This document shows positions 22,801 through 31,982 of a DNA stretch of 48,157 nt, in pieces. The translations under genes were made by a program, and so were the position numbers. The DNA is taken from NCBI GenBank assembly GCA_001430745.1, contig KQ482051.1, positions 193,958 through 242,114 of the forward strand, in the 5' to 3' direction. Position 1 is the stretch's first letter; each line of letters opens with the position of its first letter. A model generated the notes under the pieces. It saw only the letters and a list, made by a program, of their open reading frames with translations. It made no database searches and was not told the DNA's origin. The DNA comes from Auxenochlorella pyrenoidosa. Taxonomy: Eukaryota; Chlorophyta; Trebouxiophyceae; Chlorellales; Chlorellaceae.

Positions 22801-23832
22801 CAGTGATGACAGGGCTGTCGACACGGCCCTTCCAGAACTTGTTAATGCTGTATGCATGTGGGACTTCCTCCCACAAGCAACTCCTAAGTGCTGCTGCACC
22901 TGCGCAGCATTATTCAGCCTATCCAAGAGCTTCCATATGGCCCCTACCCCTTCCTCACGTGCTTGCGCAGCACCGTGGGCTTGGCCGCCTCATAGACCTT
23001 GGCCAGCTCGGTGGCGGCTGCCCTCAGCATGATGGCCGGTGTGAACAGATACATCCCTGCTGGCAGAGGTTGGGCAAGGCATGCTTTGAACACTGAGCAG
23101 GGACTGCCCTCCAAGCTGCACGCCTGGCCTCGAGCCGGACACATCCTGGTTGCTAGGTTTGTCCTCGGCTACTCACCACGCGCACGACAGTGGCCCTCCT
23201 GCACCGGCTCCAACAGAGTGGTCACGCACTTGCTGAATCCCTCAGGCGTGTGCTCAGAGGGGGCCAGTGCACGCACGGCGTCTTGCAGCTTGGCCTTGAT
23301 CAACATGGCTGACCGCAGGTTGAAGAGCACGGCGGGGTGGGTGCGGGCGCGCCGCAAGGCAGGCAGGTCGTGGAAGTTGTCCTCGATCTTCGAGCAGAAC
23401 GACTCCTGCTCGAACATCTTGCGGTTGACCTGCAGTGGGCTTGATTGAAAGTGCAGGCAAGGGGAGGGGCGCTGAGCATCCCAGCACCAACAGCCACCCA
23501 GCATCATTGGCTCGCACCCCTCCAGGCCACTGTGGTCTCCTGCAGCTATTGCGCTCCCACCCACCTCGTACGTCTCTCCGCCAAACTTGAAGCGGTGAAA
23601 CTCCATCAAATTTGATGGCAGGTGGAGGCTCGACAGCGGCGCCTCGTGCACCGGTAGCAGCGGCGGCGCCAGCGCCGGCGCCGGCGGGGCTGCCGGGGTT
23701 GAGCGGTGCAGCCTGCACGCAGCAGAACGTCATTCAGCGGCATGCAAGTGCTTTTGCGGAAGGTTTCGGGAGCAATATCAGGCTCAGAGGGCCGGCGGTT
23801 GCTGCCACAGCGCACCCGTTTGGCGATGTCAT
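19890..23832 (-). CDS. Helical protein of unknown family (about 781 aa)
   Basis: Eleven exons join in frame: 23832-23816, 23712-23565, 23429-23177, 23056-22959, 22763-22540, 22375-22147, 21919-21659, 21436-21214, 21110-21082, 20952-20857 and 20657-19890. Two are tiny: a 17-nt first coding exon and a 29-nt internal microexon coding about ten residues that continues a coiled coil. The N-terminal half is a conserved-looking helical region with FHRFKFGGETYEVNRKMFE, LFNLRSAMLIKAKLQDAVRAL and NPEQLMREVKSMEDEVSNKL. A strong coiled coil follows (AIAERAKARAERAARQVAAL, VETLKRRIDEEF). The long last exon is Gln/Ala/Pro-rich with a Gln run and looks disordered. I do not recognise the family. No membrane segment or catalytic motif is seen. 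A structural or RNA/chromatin-associated scaffold is possible but unsupported. It shares a short divergent promoter with the next gene. Confidence 0.7.
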
Positions 23833-24059
23833 CCTCTGATTGCCAACGCTGAGCTGAGGACGTCGAAACAATCTAAATTGACGCAGGCGGTGAGAGCCGG
23901 CGGTGAGAAGGGGGACCTGCATGGGCGCGCCAGCTAGTCGGCATTTCGACTGAGACGTGGCTGTGGCATGTTCCGCCTCGTTTGCACCCACAGTGCCTAC
24001 AGTAGCTGCTCTCCAGGGATCCCCTCACACCGCTAGGCGCAGGCTCCAGCCGCCGAGGA
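23833..24059. promoter_or_regulatory. Divergent promoter region (227 bp) between two genes
   Basis: The start codons of the unknown helical protein (minus, 23832) and the coiled-coil protein (plus, 24060) are only 227 bases apart and point away from each other. Both 5' UTRs and promoters must lie here or overlap the genes. No TATA box is obvious. Co-expression is possible but only inferred. Confidence 0.6.
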
Positions 24060-27000
24060 ATGGAGAGCCGCCCGCCACAGAGCTTGGCGGACGACCGCAA
24101 TGAGATTGGTTTGCTACGAGAGGTGCGAGGTCGAGCCACCCTCCGGCTCTGCTGTGGACCTGACCTGCTGCTACGCCGCCGCCGCTGCAACCGCCAATTT
24201 GCCACCGTCGTTTCCCACCCCGGCAGGAGAACGCTGATTCGCTGAAGGAGCAGATGTATGTCATTGAAGATCAGAATGCCCGCCTGATGAAGGTATGGCG
24301 CCGCCGCAAGACTGGCAATCTGCAGAGCTTGCCACTCTAGCCCGTGTCCCTGCACAGCACTCTCACTGTGTCCAAGCGTCTGAAAACTGCAGAAGGTCGG
24401 GGAGCTGGAGCTGCGTTTGGAGGCTGCAGAAGGCGGAGACACAACACACGTGCGAGCGCAATTGCGGTTTTGCAGGGGCATAGGCCGCAGCAGTAGGATG
24501 CAAATAGGTTGCAGGGTGTGTCTTCTCGCCTCCCGATCATGCCTTTGCTGCCTTGCCCGACGGCTCGCCAGCATGCGACTGCGCTGCCAACTTCCTGAGG
24601 TTCCTGTGTTTGACCAACCATTTCGGCACTGATTTCTTGGCCGCGCTACCCTCCCAAGAGGTGCAGGGCCAGGAGCGTGTGGAGCAGGACCCGGTGGACG
24701 GTGTGAGCCGGCGGCAGCGCCAGGCCGAGGAGGCAGGACACGAACGCGGCAGCAGCGGTGGTGGCACCAGCAGCCGCACAGAGTCGAAGCAGGTCAGAAA
24801 GCTGGGGGTTTTTGCATGGGCATGCACACAGGCCGCGCTGGGTGTTGCAGCAAAGAAACGCATCTGGGGGCCCATACGGGGGGCCGTGCCAGTGGAAGCC
24901 AGCAGCGCATTGTATGGTCGATCGTTTTGACCATTTGCCACGTGGTGGCCATTGGCATGCCCCCCACGCCAGCACCCACCATCGCCTCGCTGACAACTGC
25001 TTTCCCTCCCCTGCTGCTCCTCCTCTCCAACAGGTGGAGCAGCTGCGCGCCAAGTTGGAAGAGGTGAGGCGGTGATGTGCAAGTCGCAAGATTGCTCGAG
25101 CAGGGGTGCCATCCTGCTCAGGTCTGCAGCTCTGGTGCGTTAAGCTCTGTCTAGCAAGCCTTCAGCGCCTGGTGACGTATGCAGCTGCCTGCATCCCTTC
25201 CCTTGCAGGTGACCCGTGAGAAGGAGAACCTTCGCAAGAAGCATGAGGAGGAGCTGCAGCTGCTGGTGGCGCGCCTGGCTGCCTTGGAGGTGGGTGCATG
25301 CGATTGCCAGCTGCCGAGTAGGATGTCATGCTTGCAGACACCTGTCCTGGCATGTAGCTCACCCCTCCACTGGCATTGATTTGAGCTCCTGTTCCCATCT
25401 GCTGTGTTGTCTCCAGGAGGAGCTGAAAAAGGTGCGCAACACAGAGGAAGACCAAGCACAAGAGCTGGAGGGCCAGGGGCGGGCGAGTGCCCGCGGCAAC
25501 AAGGCGGCATCAGAGGTGAGCTGCAAGTGTTTGTGGGTTTGAAGAGGTTGGCTGGCCGATGCGTGCAGGAGAGGTTGGCAGGAGAGTCCCACGATGCTGC
25601 CACAGCAAGTCCCTAGCACCCGTTGTCCTTGCTTTGTGCACATTGCCAGCAACTACTCAGCCCGCGCGCCCCAGCCAAGCTGGCCCCTGCCTTCCATTGC
25701 AGGTGGTGGCACAGCCGCGCCGCGAGCTGGCTGCCAAGGATGACGCCATTGCAGCGCTGCAACGCTCGGCGGTGGCATCCACAAGACAGCAGGAAGGCGC
25801 GGCGGCACAGGCAGCACAGGTCGCATCAGATGGGGAACCCCCCATTGCGCAGCTGCGGCGGGAGATCGAGGCGTTGCAGCGCCAGCTGGCGGATGCGCTC
25901 ACCAAGGTGAGGGCGCCTGACTGATGGCGATCAGCCCACCCATGTGGTGCGGGAGTGAAGGCCAAAGGCAGCGGTGGATAATACTGCACTGTGCACCCTA
26001 GCGAGTGTTTCACACGGTCTTACTGGCTTGCGCCCACCCTGTGCTCTTGAACATTCTGACTTCTGCAGATCACAGCTGCAGTAGGGCAGCAGACGCTCAC
26101 TCAGGTGGGGCTGCAAGGCTGCGCCCCTTTGGCTGCTCTTGTGCAGCCTGCAAGCGCCACTAGTCTAGCGCACAGGCCGTCTCTGCCCTCGCCTTAACCC
26201 CCTGTTTTCAACCAGGATGCCCTTGCTCACATTGCGCAGAGCAAGCAGGAGGGCCCCCTTCCTGCCGATGCCAAGCTGGCCGCCGCACGCGTAAGCAGAC
26301 CTGATGGCCTTTGAGCAAGCCTGCACCAGGCTGCTCTCTGCCTCTGTTTGTTTGTTTGCGCGACGAAGGTGGACTAGCTCTGCCTCCACGTGCTGCTAGG
26401 GCGAGCTGTCCCATTTGACGCCGTTACCGCCAGCACTTTGCGCAGCGCATCCTGCACATGCGCAAATGCTGGCGGTAACGGGGTCTGCAGGAGACAGCGC
26501 TGTCGTCAAGTGTGGGTGCAGTGCAGGGCTTGGCCTGCTGCTGTCTGTTTCAAACCCGCGTCACGATTTGCAAAGACATCAATACCTCGTGCCCTGAAGC
26601 GCCTTCATATCTTCTCTGCTGTGCATTGGATGCTGTTTCACCAGCAGGAGCCGGGCAGCTCAGTTCGCGGTGGGCGCAAGCGGGGGACACGCCGCAAGGC
26701 TGGCCAGGTGTGAGGGGCAGGGAGAACGAGCATGATGGGGGTGGATTTACAGGATGCAGGCCCTCCCACATTGGGTCTTCAGAAGAGCAGCGTGTGTTAA
26801 GTTTGTTGTCCGGGCACCTGTGGCAGATGCTGTTTGGGCATGCCACTAGAACTGCAGCAAAAAAAATTCCCACTCGCATTGTGCCCTTGCGAGCCCTTCT
26901 GCAGGGTGGGGAGCGCGAGGCCGCACCGTCGAACGACGGACGACAGCCCGCCATCGCCTCGCTGGCAGCAGCGCCTGCTGGCAGCGGGGGCGGCACCAGC

Positions 27001-28194
27001 AGCCGGGCTCTGCGGCAGCGCTCTGCACAGGTCAGAATGGAGTGCTTGCTATGAGTTCCTGCATGAACGTTTGAGACCGTGCAGGCAAATGGCAATAAGA
27101 TTTTTTTCAGTTGCTGGAAGGAGTACGCTTGGGTAGCAGAGGCTGTCGACTGCAGGTGGAGGTCACTCGCCATCTGTCTATGCCATGAATGGCCCCCATC
27201 CAGGTGTCCACCACCACTGCATTCCAGGATGCTGCGCGCAGCACTGCACAACACACCTGTGTCTGAAGGTTGTTTCTGTTTTTCCTTGCGCAGGCACGCG
27301 GCCCGGCACCTCGGCCTGCCCGAGGACCCCAAGCACCGCTGCCAGAGGGCGTGGTGGTGCTGTGCCAGCGCAACGCAACGGTGGCGGACCTAGGGGCCAA
27401 GCTGCGCCTGAGCGGCACCGACTTTGCCAAGGCCGACATCATCCCCACCAACGTGGCACTGGTGGGAGGGAGGGCGGGTATTTTGTTGTTGCAGCCTGCC
27501 CTGCGGTGGCCGCCTTTGCTGTCTCACAAGCTAGCCGGTAGCATGTGCAAGGCGTGCCTGTGCATGCCTTCATGCCCCTGCCCACTAGGTGCACAACCGC
27601 GACAGGCTAGTCATGGGGCAGCCCTTGCCTGAGAGCCACGCTGTTGGCCCACCTCCTTACGCGCAGCGCCTGGCGCACGCTACTGCCACGCGAGTCGCCT
27701 CCCTCAGCAGCAGCCTGAAGAAGACCGACCAGGTGCGGGTGGAGCTGACCAGCCTGCGGGTGCCACGGCCTGCAGCTGAGGGCACCGGGGGCAGCGGCAG
27801 CGCCGGCAGTGGCAGCAGCGGCGTGCAGGCCATCATCATGTGGGTGGACATGAAGTACGGAAATACGGGGCAGCTGCTGGCCGACATGAGCGGCCACTAT
27901 GCCATGTTGGACGCGGCGGGGCAGGAGGCGGATAAGCAGTGCGGCAGCCGCCTGATGGCCCTGCTGCGGGGCGTGGTGGACGCGGCGGGCGGCGAGGAGC
28001 AGGCCAAGGAAGCCACGCAGGCACTCATTGCTGCCAGCAAGGCGGGCCAGCCGGCCCCCGCCGGCGTCCTGGACAGCCTGACCAATGGTGCAGCGCTGAA
28101 GGAGGCCCTGGGCGCGCTGAGCATGGCGAGCGCGTGCTGCAGTGCAAGAGCGCCTGCGCCGCCGCCCAGCGCTTATGTGGCAGTGACGCTGTGA
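24060..28194 (+). CDS. Coiled-coil protein (600 aa) with 13 phase-0 introns
   Basis: Fourteen exons: 24060-24122, 24227-24292, 24393-24449, 24661-24792, 25034-25063, 25209-25289, 25417-25515, 25703-25906, 26069-26104, 26216-26290, 26648-26707, 26905-27030, 27294-27461 and 27589-28194. Every exon is a multiple of three and every junction falls between codons. Residues 1-270 are charged coiled coil (NEIGLLREENADSLKEQMYV, VTREKENLRKKHEEELQLLV, LRREIEALQRQLADALTK). A basic linker follows (GGRKRGTRRKAGQ), then a Gly/Ser segment. About 340-395 is a small globular region with VVVLCQRNATVADLG and NRDRLVMGQPLPES, faintly like a degenerate LysM fold. The C-terminal 150 residues are helical. The motif GGGTSSR occurs in two separate exons (ends 24792 and 27030). 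The family is not recognised; a Golgi/tether-like coiled-coil role is one guess among many. Confidence 0.72.
26418..26485. repeat. Intronic fold-back inverted repeat (hairpin)
   Basis: Arms 26418-26444 and 26459-26485 are reverse complements over about 27 bp, with one bulged C and one mismatch, around a 14-nt loop. The core is CCGTTACCGCCAGCA paired with TGCTGGCGGTAACGG. It lies in the intron 26291-26647 of the coiled-coil gene. It could be a small fold-back element, a small-RNA precursor or a splicing structure. Confidence 0.85.
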
Positions 28195-28412
28195 CGTGTG
28201 AAGTGTGTCCATGTCAAACTGTCAAGCTCTGTGCAATGGGTCTTACTCTCAACCCATAGAGGAGAAACTAGATCTGGTCAGGAATTTGAAGATCGGTCTG
28301 AGCGCACTGGGCTTCGAACCTCCCTTGGACAGACCAGTGATAAGTCTAGAGACAAGTGCCTGTGATATTGGGACGGAATGAAGGCCAGAATTAGGTTTTG
28401 AGTTATGGTTTG

Positions 28413-28628
28413 GACGCCGGCGCAGCCAGGGTGCGCCGACGGCATGCTGCGCCCACCAGCTCCCCCACCCGCTGGCCCTTAGAGGCCAGCTCACTCTGGG
28501 CTGGGCGCTGGGCACGGCAGGCAGGAGATCTGCCAGCGTGGGCCGCCTGCGCTGCCCCAGAGCAGCCGATACACACGTGCGCACACAGGTGTGCAGCCAC
28601 GTCCTTGTATGTGCCCCCGGCCGCTGCG
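28413..28628. repeat. Direct repeat copy A (about 216 bp)
   Basis: Almost identical to 28930-29157: same sequence from GACGCCGGCGCAGCCAGG to the GTGCCCCCGG end, with a few substitutions and lacking a 12-base stretch present in copy B. The high identity implies a recent duplication. Copies start 517 bases apart in the same orientation. Confidence 0.93.
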
Positions 28629-28929
28629 CCTGGCAGCCCCCCTTCCCTCCTGCTGTCCTGCAGGCTCAGGGCGCGCCGCTGCCTGGCCGGCGTGCTGCCA
28701 TGAGCGCCGCGGGTGGGTGGCAACGGCAGGCAGGCACGTGGGCAGGCACGCCCTGCGCCGTGCCCCGTGTGCCGCCCCTCACCCCACCCCTGCAGCCCTT
28801 GCCACAGCCCTGCAGCCCTTGCCTCAGCCCTGGCCTGGCGGGCGGCAAGTTGGGTGCTGCCTCGGCTGTGCAGGCTGCACGGCAAGCAGCCGCAGGCGCG
28901 CCCCAGCATGCAGGCCAGACACGGTCGTA

Positions 28930-29157
28930 GACGCCGGCGCAGCCAGGGTGCGCCGACGGCATGCTGCGCCCACCAGCTCCCCCACCCGCTGGCCCTTGGA
29001 GGCCAGCTCACTCTGGGCTGGGCGCTGGGCACGGCAGGCAGGAGATCTGCCAGCGTGGGCCGCCTGCGCTGCCCTGCCACCCTGCCCAGAGCAGCGGATA
29101 CACACCTGCGCATTCAGGTGTGCAGCCACGTCCTTGTATGTGCCCCCGGCTGCTGTG
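28930..29157. repeat. Direct repeat copy B (about 228 bp)
   Basis: Second copy of 28413-28628, with 12 extra bases at about 29075-29086 (CTGCCACCCTGC-like). The insert is a multiple of three, so the minus-strand frame stays open in both copies. That keeps open a decayed or unrecognised coding origin. Confidence 0.93.
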
Positions 29158-29924
29158 CGGCATGTGCCAATCTGGGTTGCTAGCTTGCTGAATGTTGCAT
29201 CAATTGCGCTTGATTTGCCGATCGTACGCGGAAAATCCTTTAGCCTCCCTTGCTTGATGCAGGGAAGATGAGGAGGCACTGCCTCCAGCAGACGGTATTG
29301 AGGGTGGGCATGGCAGTTGATTGCAACGGCAGCACACACCTTCCGTGCTAAAAAATCTGTATACTTCATGCCAAGACTTATCAAGCCCTCTCATTGTCTA
29401 GAGTCCATGTACAGAGCAGGTTTACTGGACAACAGCCATCTGCTTGGTGGGTGCACAACCGCTGGAAAGGATGGCCGGCGGCAGCCCTGGGTCCGCCCTC
29501 GTAGAGCCTTCTGACGACTCCCTACTGTCTAACAAGCCATTTAAACTGATTCCTATGATATCAATGGGTGCAAGGAAGGAGGACATGACATGTGCGCTGC
29601 TGCTGTCCATGCTTCATTGTCTGGCGGCCCCTAGGGGCCTGCATGGCGTCAGTTTTACCAGCTTGCCTCTTGATTGATTCTTGTGGCACAGTCGATCAGC
29701 CACACAAGCCGGCGTAAAATTCTCCTGTTCTAGCGGCACGGGAAGCTGAGCACTCCTCGGCCTGGCCAGGCCTCAGGTGGGCCACCCTTGCATTGCTGTC
29801 CTCCCAGGACCCGAGCCGGGTTAAGCCCGCAGCTGAGCCGGATTTCAAAGTCAAACTTTCAACTCAAACTCTTGCTCGGTTCCTTCTGCCCACTGCCCTG
29901 AGCACTGCTGCTTGCAGCACGGCA

Positions 29925-31636
29925 ATGCAGGGCCAGCCAGGGGACGACGAGTTCCTGCAGCGCCGCCTGGCGCGCGCCGCCGCCGTCCCTCCCGACAAGC
30001 GCAGCCCAGAGGTTGCCGCCTTCATCGCTGCTGTGCAGCTGCCAGAGCAGGTTGCCAGCCTGCTGCCGCTGCGGCCCGACGGCACGCCAGCGCTGCCGCT
30101 GCACACCGCGGACACGCGGCAGCGCGTGCTTCTGGCATACCTGAAGTTCTTTCAGGTCTACATCCAGTGCCCTGAGCCTGCATACTCACTGATGGACGAT
30201 GCCGAGTCCAGGTTGGAAGCCCACTACAGCACCCTGTTCAGCTTGGCAGAGGGCGAGACGGCGGAGGAGTGTGTCGGCGACAGCATTCGCTACAGCTGGC
30301 CGGGAGGCCTCCTGGCAGCTCGCCGCCTGGCGGCAGTGCGAGGCCTGCTGGCAGTGCAGCGGTCCTCCTGCTGCCGGGCCAGCAGCACTGGTAGTGCTGG
30401 TGGCGCTGGCGCCGGCAACGCCAGTGAAATCGTCAGCGCCCGCGCCAGCAGCGCCAGCCAGATGTGGCTGAAGCCCAGCAGCGGAGACGTGTGCCTGGCC
30501 GAGGTGCTGGTGCAGATCCTGGGGGCTCTGGATACCGCTGAACATGGCCAGCACCTGCAGCTGGCGGCCTGCGTCAAGCAGCTGGCAGACTTTTTGGCGG
30601 CCGCAGACTCCTTTGCGGGCCTGCAGCTCAGCCTGCAGAGGCTGGAGGAGGCGCAGCGCGAGCTGCTGCCCAGCGATGCCCCTCTGCCCAGCGTGGCGTG
30701 GCTGCGCTGCGCGTGCCTGGAGCTGGTGCTGCTGACTTCAGGCAAGCTGCAGCCGCGCTTTGCTCCGAACCGCCCGCCGTCAGGCACGGCCAAGCAGCTG
30801 AAGCGGCAGCTGGCCCCCCTGCTGGAGAGCGCGGTGGAGGAGGCGGTGCAGCTGGTGCCAGACAGCCTGAAGGCCCGCTGGCTGGCGAGCCAGGTGCTGA
30901 ACATACTGGGGCAGCCCCGGCGCTCCCTGGACCACCTGCTGCGCTCCGTCCAGCTGGCGCAGCAGCAGGGCAGCGACCTGGGCCTGGCCAGGGCGGCGGT
31001 CAGCGCCACAATGACCGCCGCGCTGCAGCTCCATCGGGCTGTTGACCACGGAGCCAGCCTGGACATCACGCTGGACCAGGCAGCGGCGGCAGTCGCTGCC
31101 TTTGTGCACGTGGAGCCGGCACTGAGGCGCTGCAAGCGCCTGCTGCCGCAGTGCTGGACGGCGTACATTGAGAAGCTGTGCAGCGTCACGCAGCCCAACT
31201 GGAGCGACAGCTGGGCGCGTCTGCACCTGCTGCAGGCAGGGCCCAACGCGCCTGGGCGCGGCCGGCAAATGCAGGCAGGACGGGCGCTGGGCAGGGCAGT
31301 GGCAGGGCTGCCCGAGGTCACCCTGCCAGCGGCGCAGCGCATCTGCACAGAGTTCAAGAGCGCTCTGGGGCCAGCGAAGTGCGACGGCTGCGGGAAGCCT
31401 GCGGTGGCCACGCGGCTCTGCGCGCGCTGCAAGAGCTGTCGGTACTGCAGGCAAGGGGGCCCACAAGGTTTGGTTGGGGCTGTGCCTGCCATGTCTCTGC
31501 TGGATCAGCGGGGGGTTGCCAAGGCTCGGCATGCAATCACAGACGAAGAGCATCTGCTGGCCCCTTATCTGCCTGCAGCAATGCCTGCCAGCTGGCCCAC
31601 TGGCCGCAGCACCGCGCAACGTGCCGCGCCGCCTAG
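29925..31636 (+). CDS. MYND zinc-finger protein (527 aa)
   Basis: Two exons, 29925-31450 and 31579-31636. The long N-terminal part (about 485 residues) is Leu/Ala-rich helical sequence with no recognised domain. The extreme C-terminus is a MYND finger: CDGCGKPAVATRLCARC, then CRYCSNACQLAHWPQHRATC, giving the full C-x2-C, C-x2-C, C-x3-C and H-x3-C ligand set. The last ligands exist only if the intron is removed using a GC donor (GCAAGG at 31451); reading through it destroys the finger. MYND domains bind proline-rich peptides and occur in SET methyltransferases and in many algal proteins with no SET domain. No SET motif is seen here. The ATG at 29925 is chosen; the frame is open upstream to a TTG at 29793. 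A TGTAA word lies at 31761, 125 bases after the stop. Confidence 0.85.
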
Positions 31637-31982
31637 CTTCCTCCGAGGACCACAGGCGGCAGGCAGGCATACCCTGCACACTTGAGGGCAGGTGTCCTTG
31701 CCAGCACCATGAAGGCCTGATGTATCCCTGCTTAGTTATGTCATGCTTGTTAGCTGTGTTTGTAATGCTTGCCTCTGACAAAGCAGGTAGATGGGGATGA
31801 AAGTCAGGTCGGTGCGTCCGTTGTTAGTGAGAGTGCATTTGCCATGTGGGCAGGCAGGGACACTTGCCAAAGAAAGAGAGGCATGAAAGGAAGGATTGGG
31901 TGACTGCTAAGCACTCATGGCAGGGCGCAGCAAGATTGAATTGCTCCTCAAGTTGTTGCTTCACGCGTCAGAGAGGGCCGCT
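31637..31982. other. Convergent 3' UTR region
   Basis: This holds the 3' ends of the MYND gene (+) and the esterase-like gene (-). TGTAA at 31761 is a likely polyadenylation word for the former. Nothing else was seen. Confidence 0.5.

Larger units (their letters stand above)
28195..29924. other. Long intergenic region holding a direct duplication
   Basis: About 1.7 kb between the coiled-coil gene and the MYND gene, both on the plus strand. It contains the two-copy repeat listed separately and a 14-bp perfect palindrome GGCCCCTAGGGGCC-type core at 26 bases around 29626-29639. A minus-strand open frame runs through both repeat copies, but no exon structure or family resemblance supports a gene. 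A T-loop-like word near 28311 does not fold into a tRNA. Confidence 0.5.

Noticed and set aside
28260..28384. tRNA-like T-loop word (gcttcgaacctcc) near 28311
   Set aside because: On neither strand could a matching acceptor stem, D-arm and anticodon arm be placed at tRNA spacing.
28824..29384. Minus-strand open frame of 186 codons across repeat copy B
   Set aside because: It could be a gene fragment, but the sequence outside the duplication has no domain and copy A's context differs completely, so no CDS is called.
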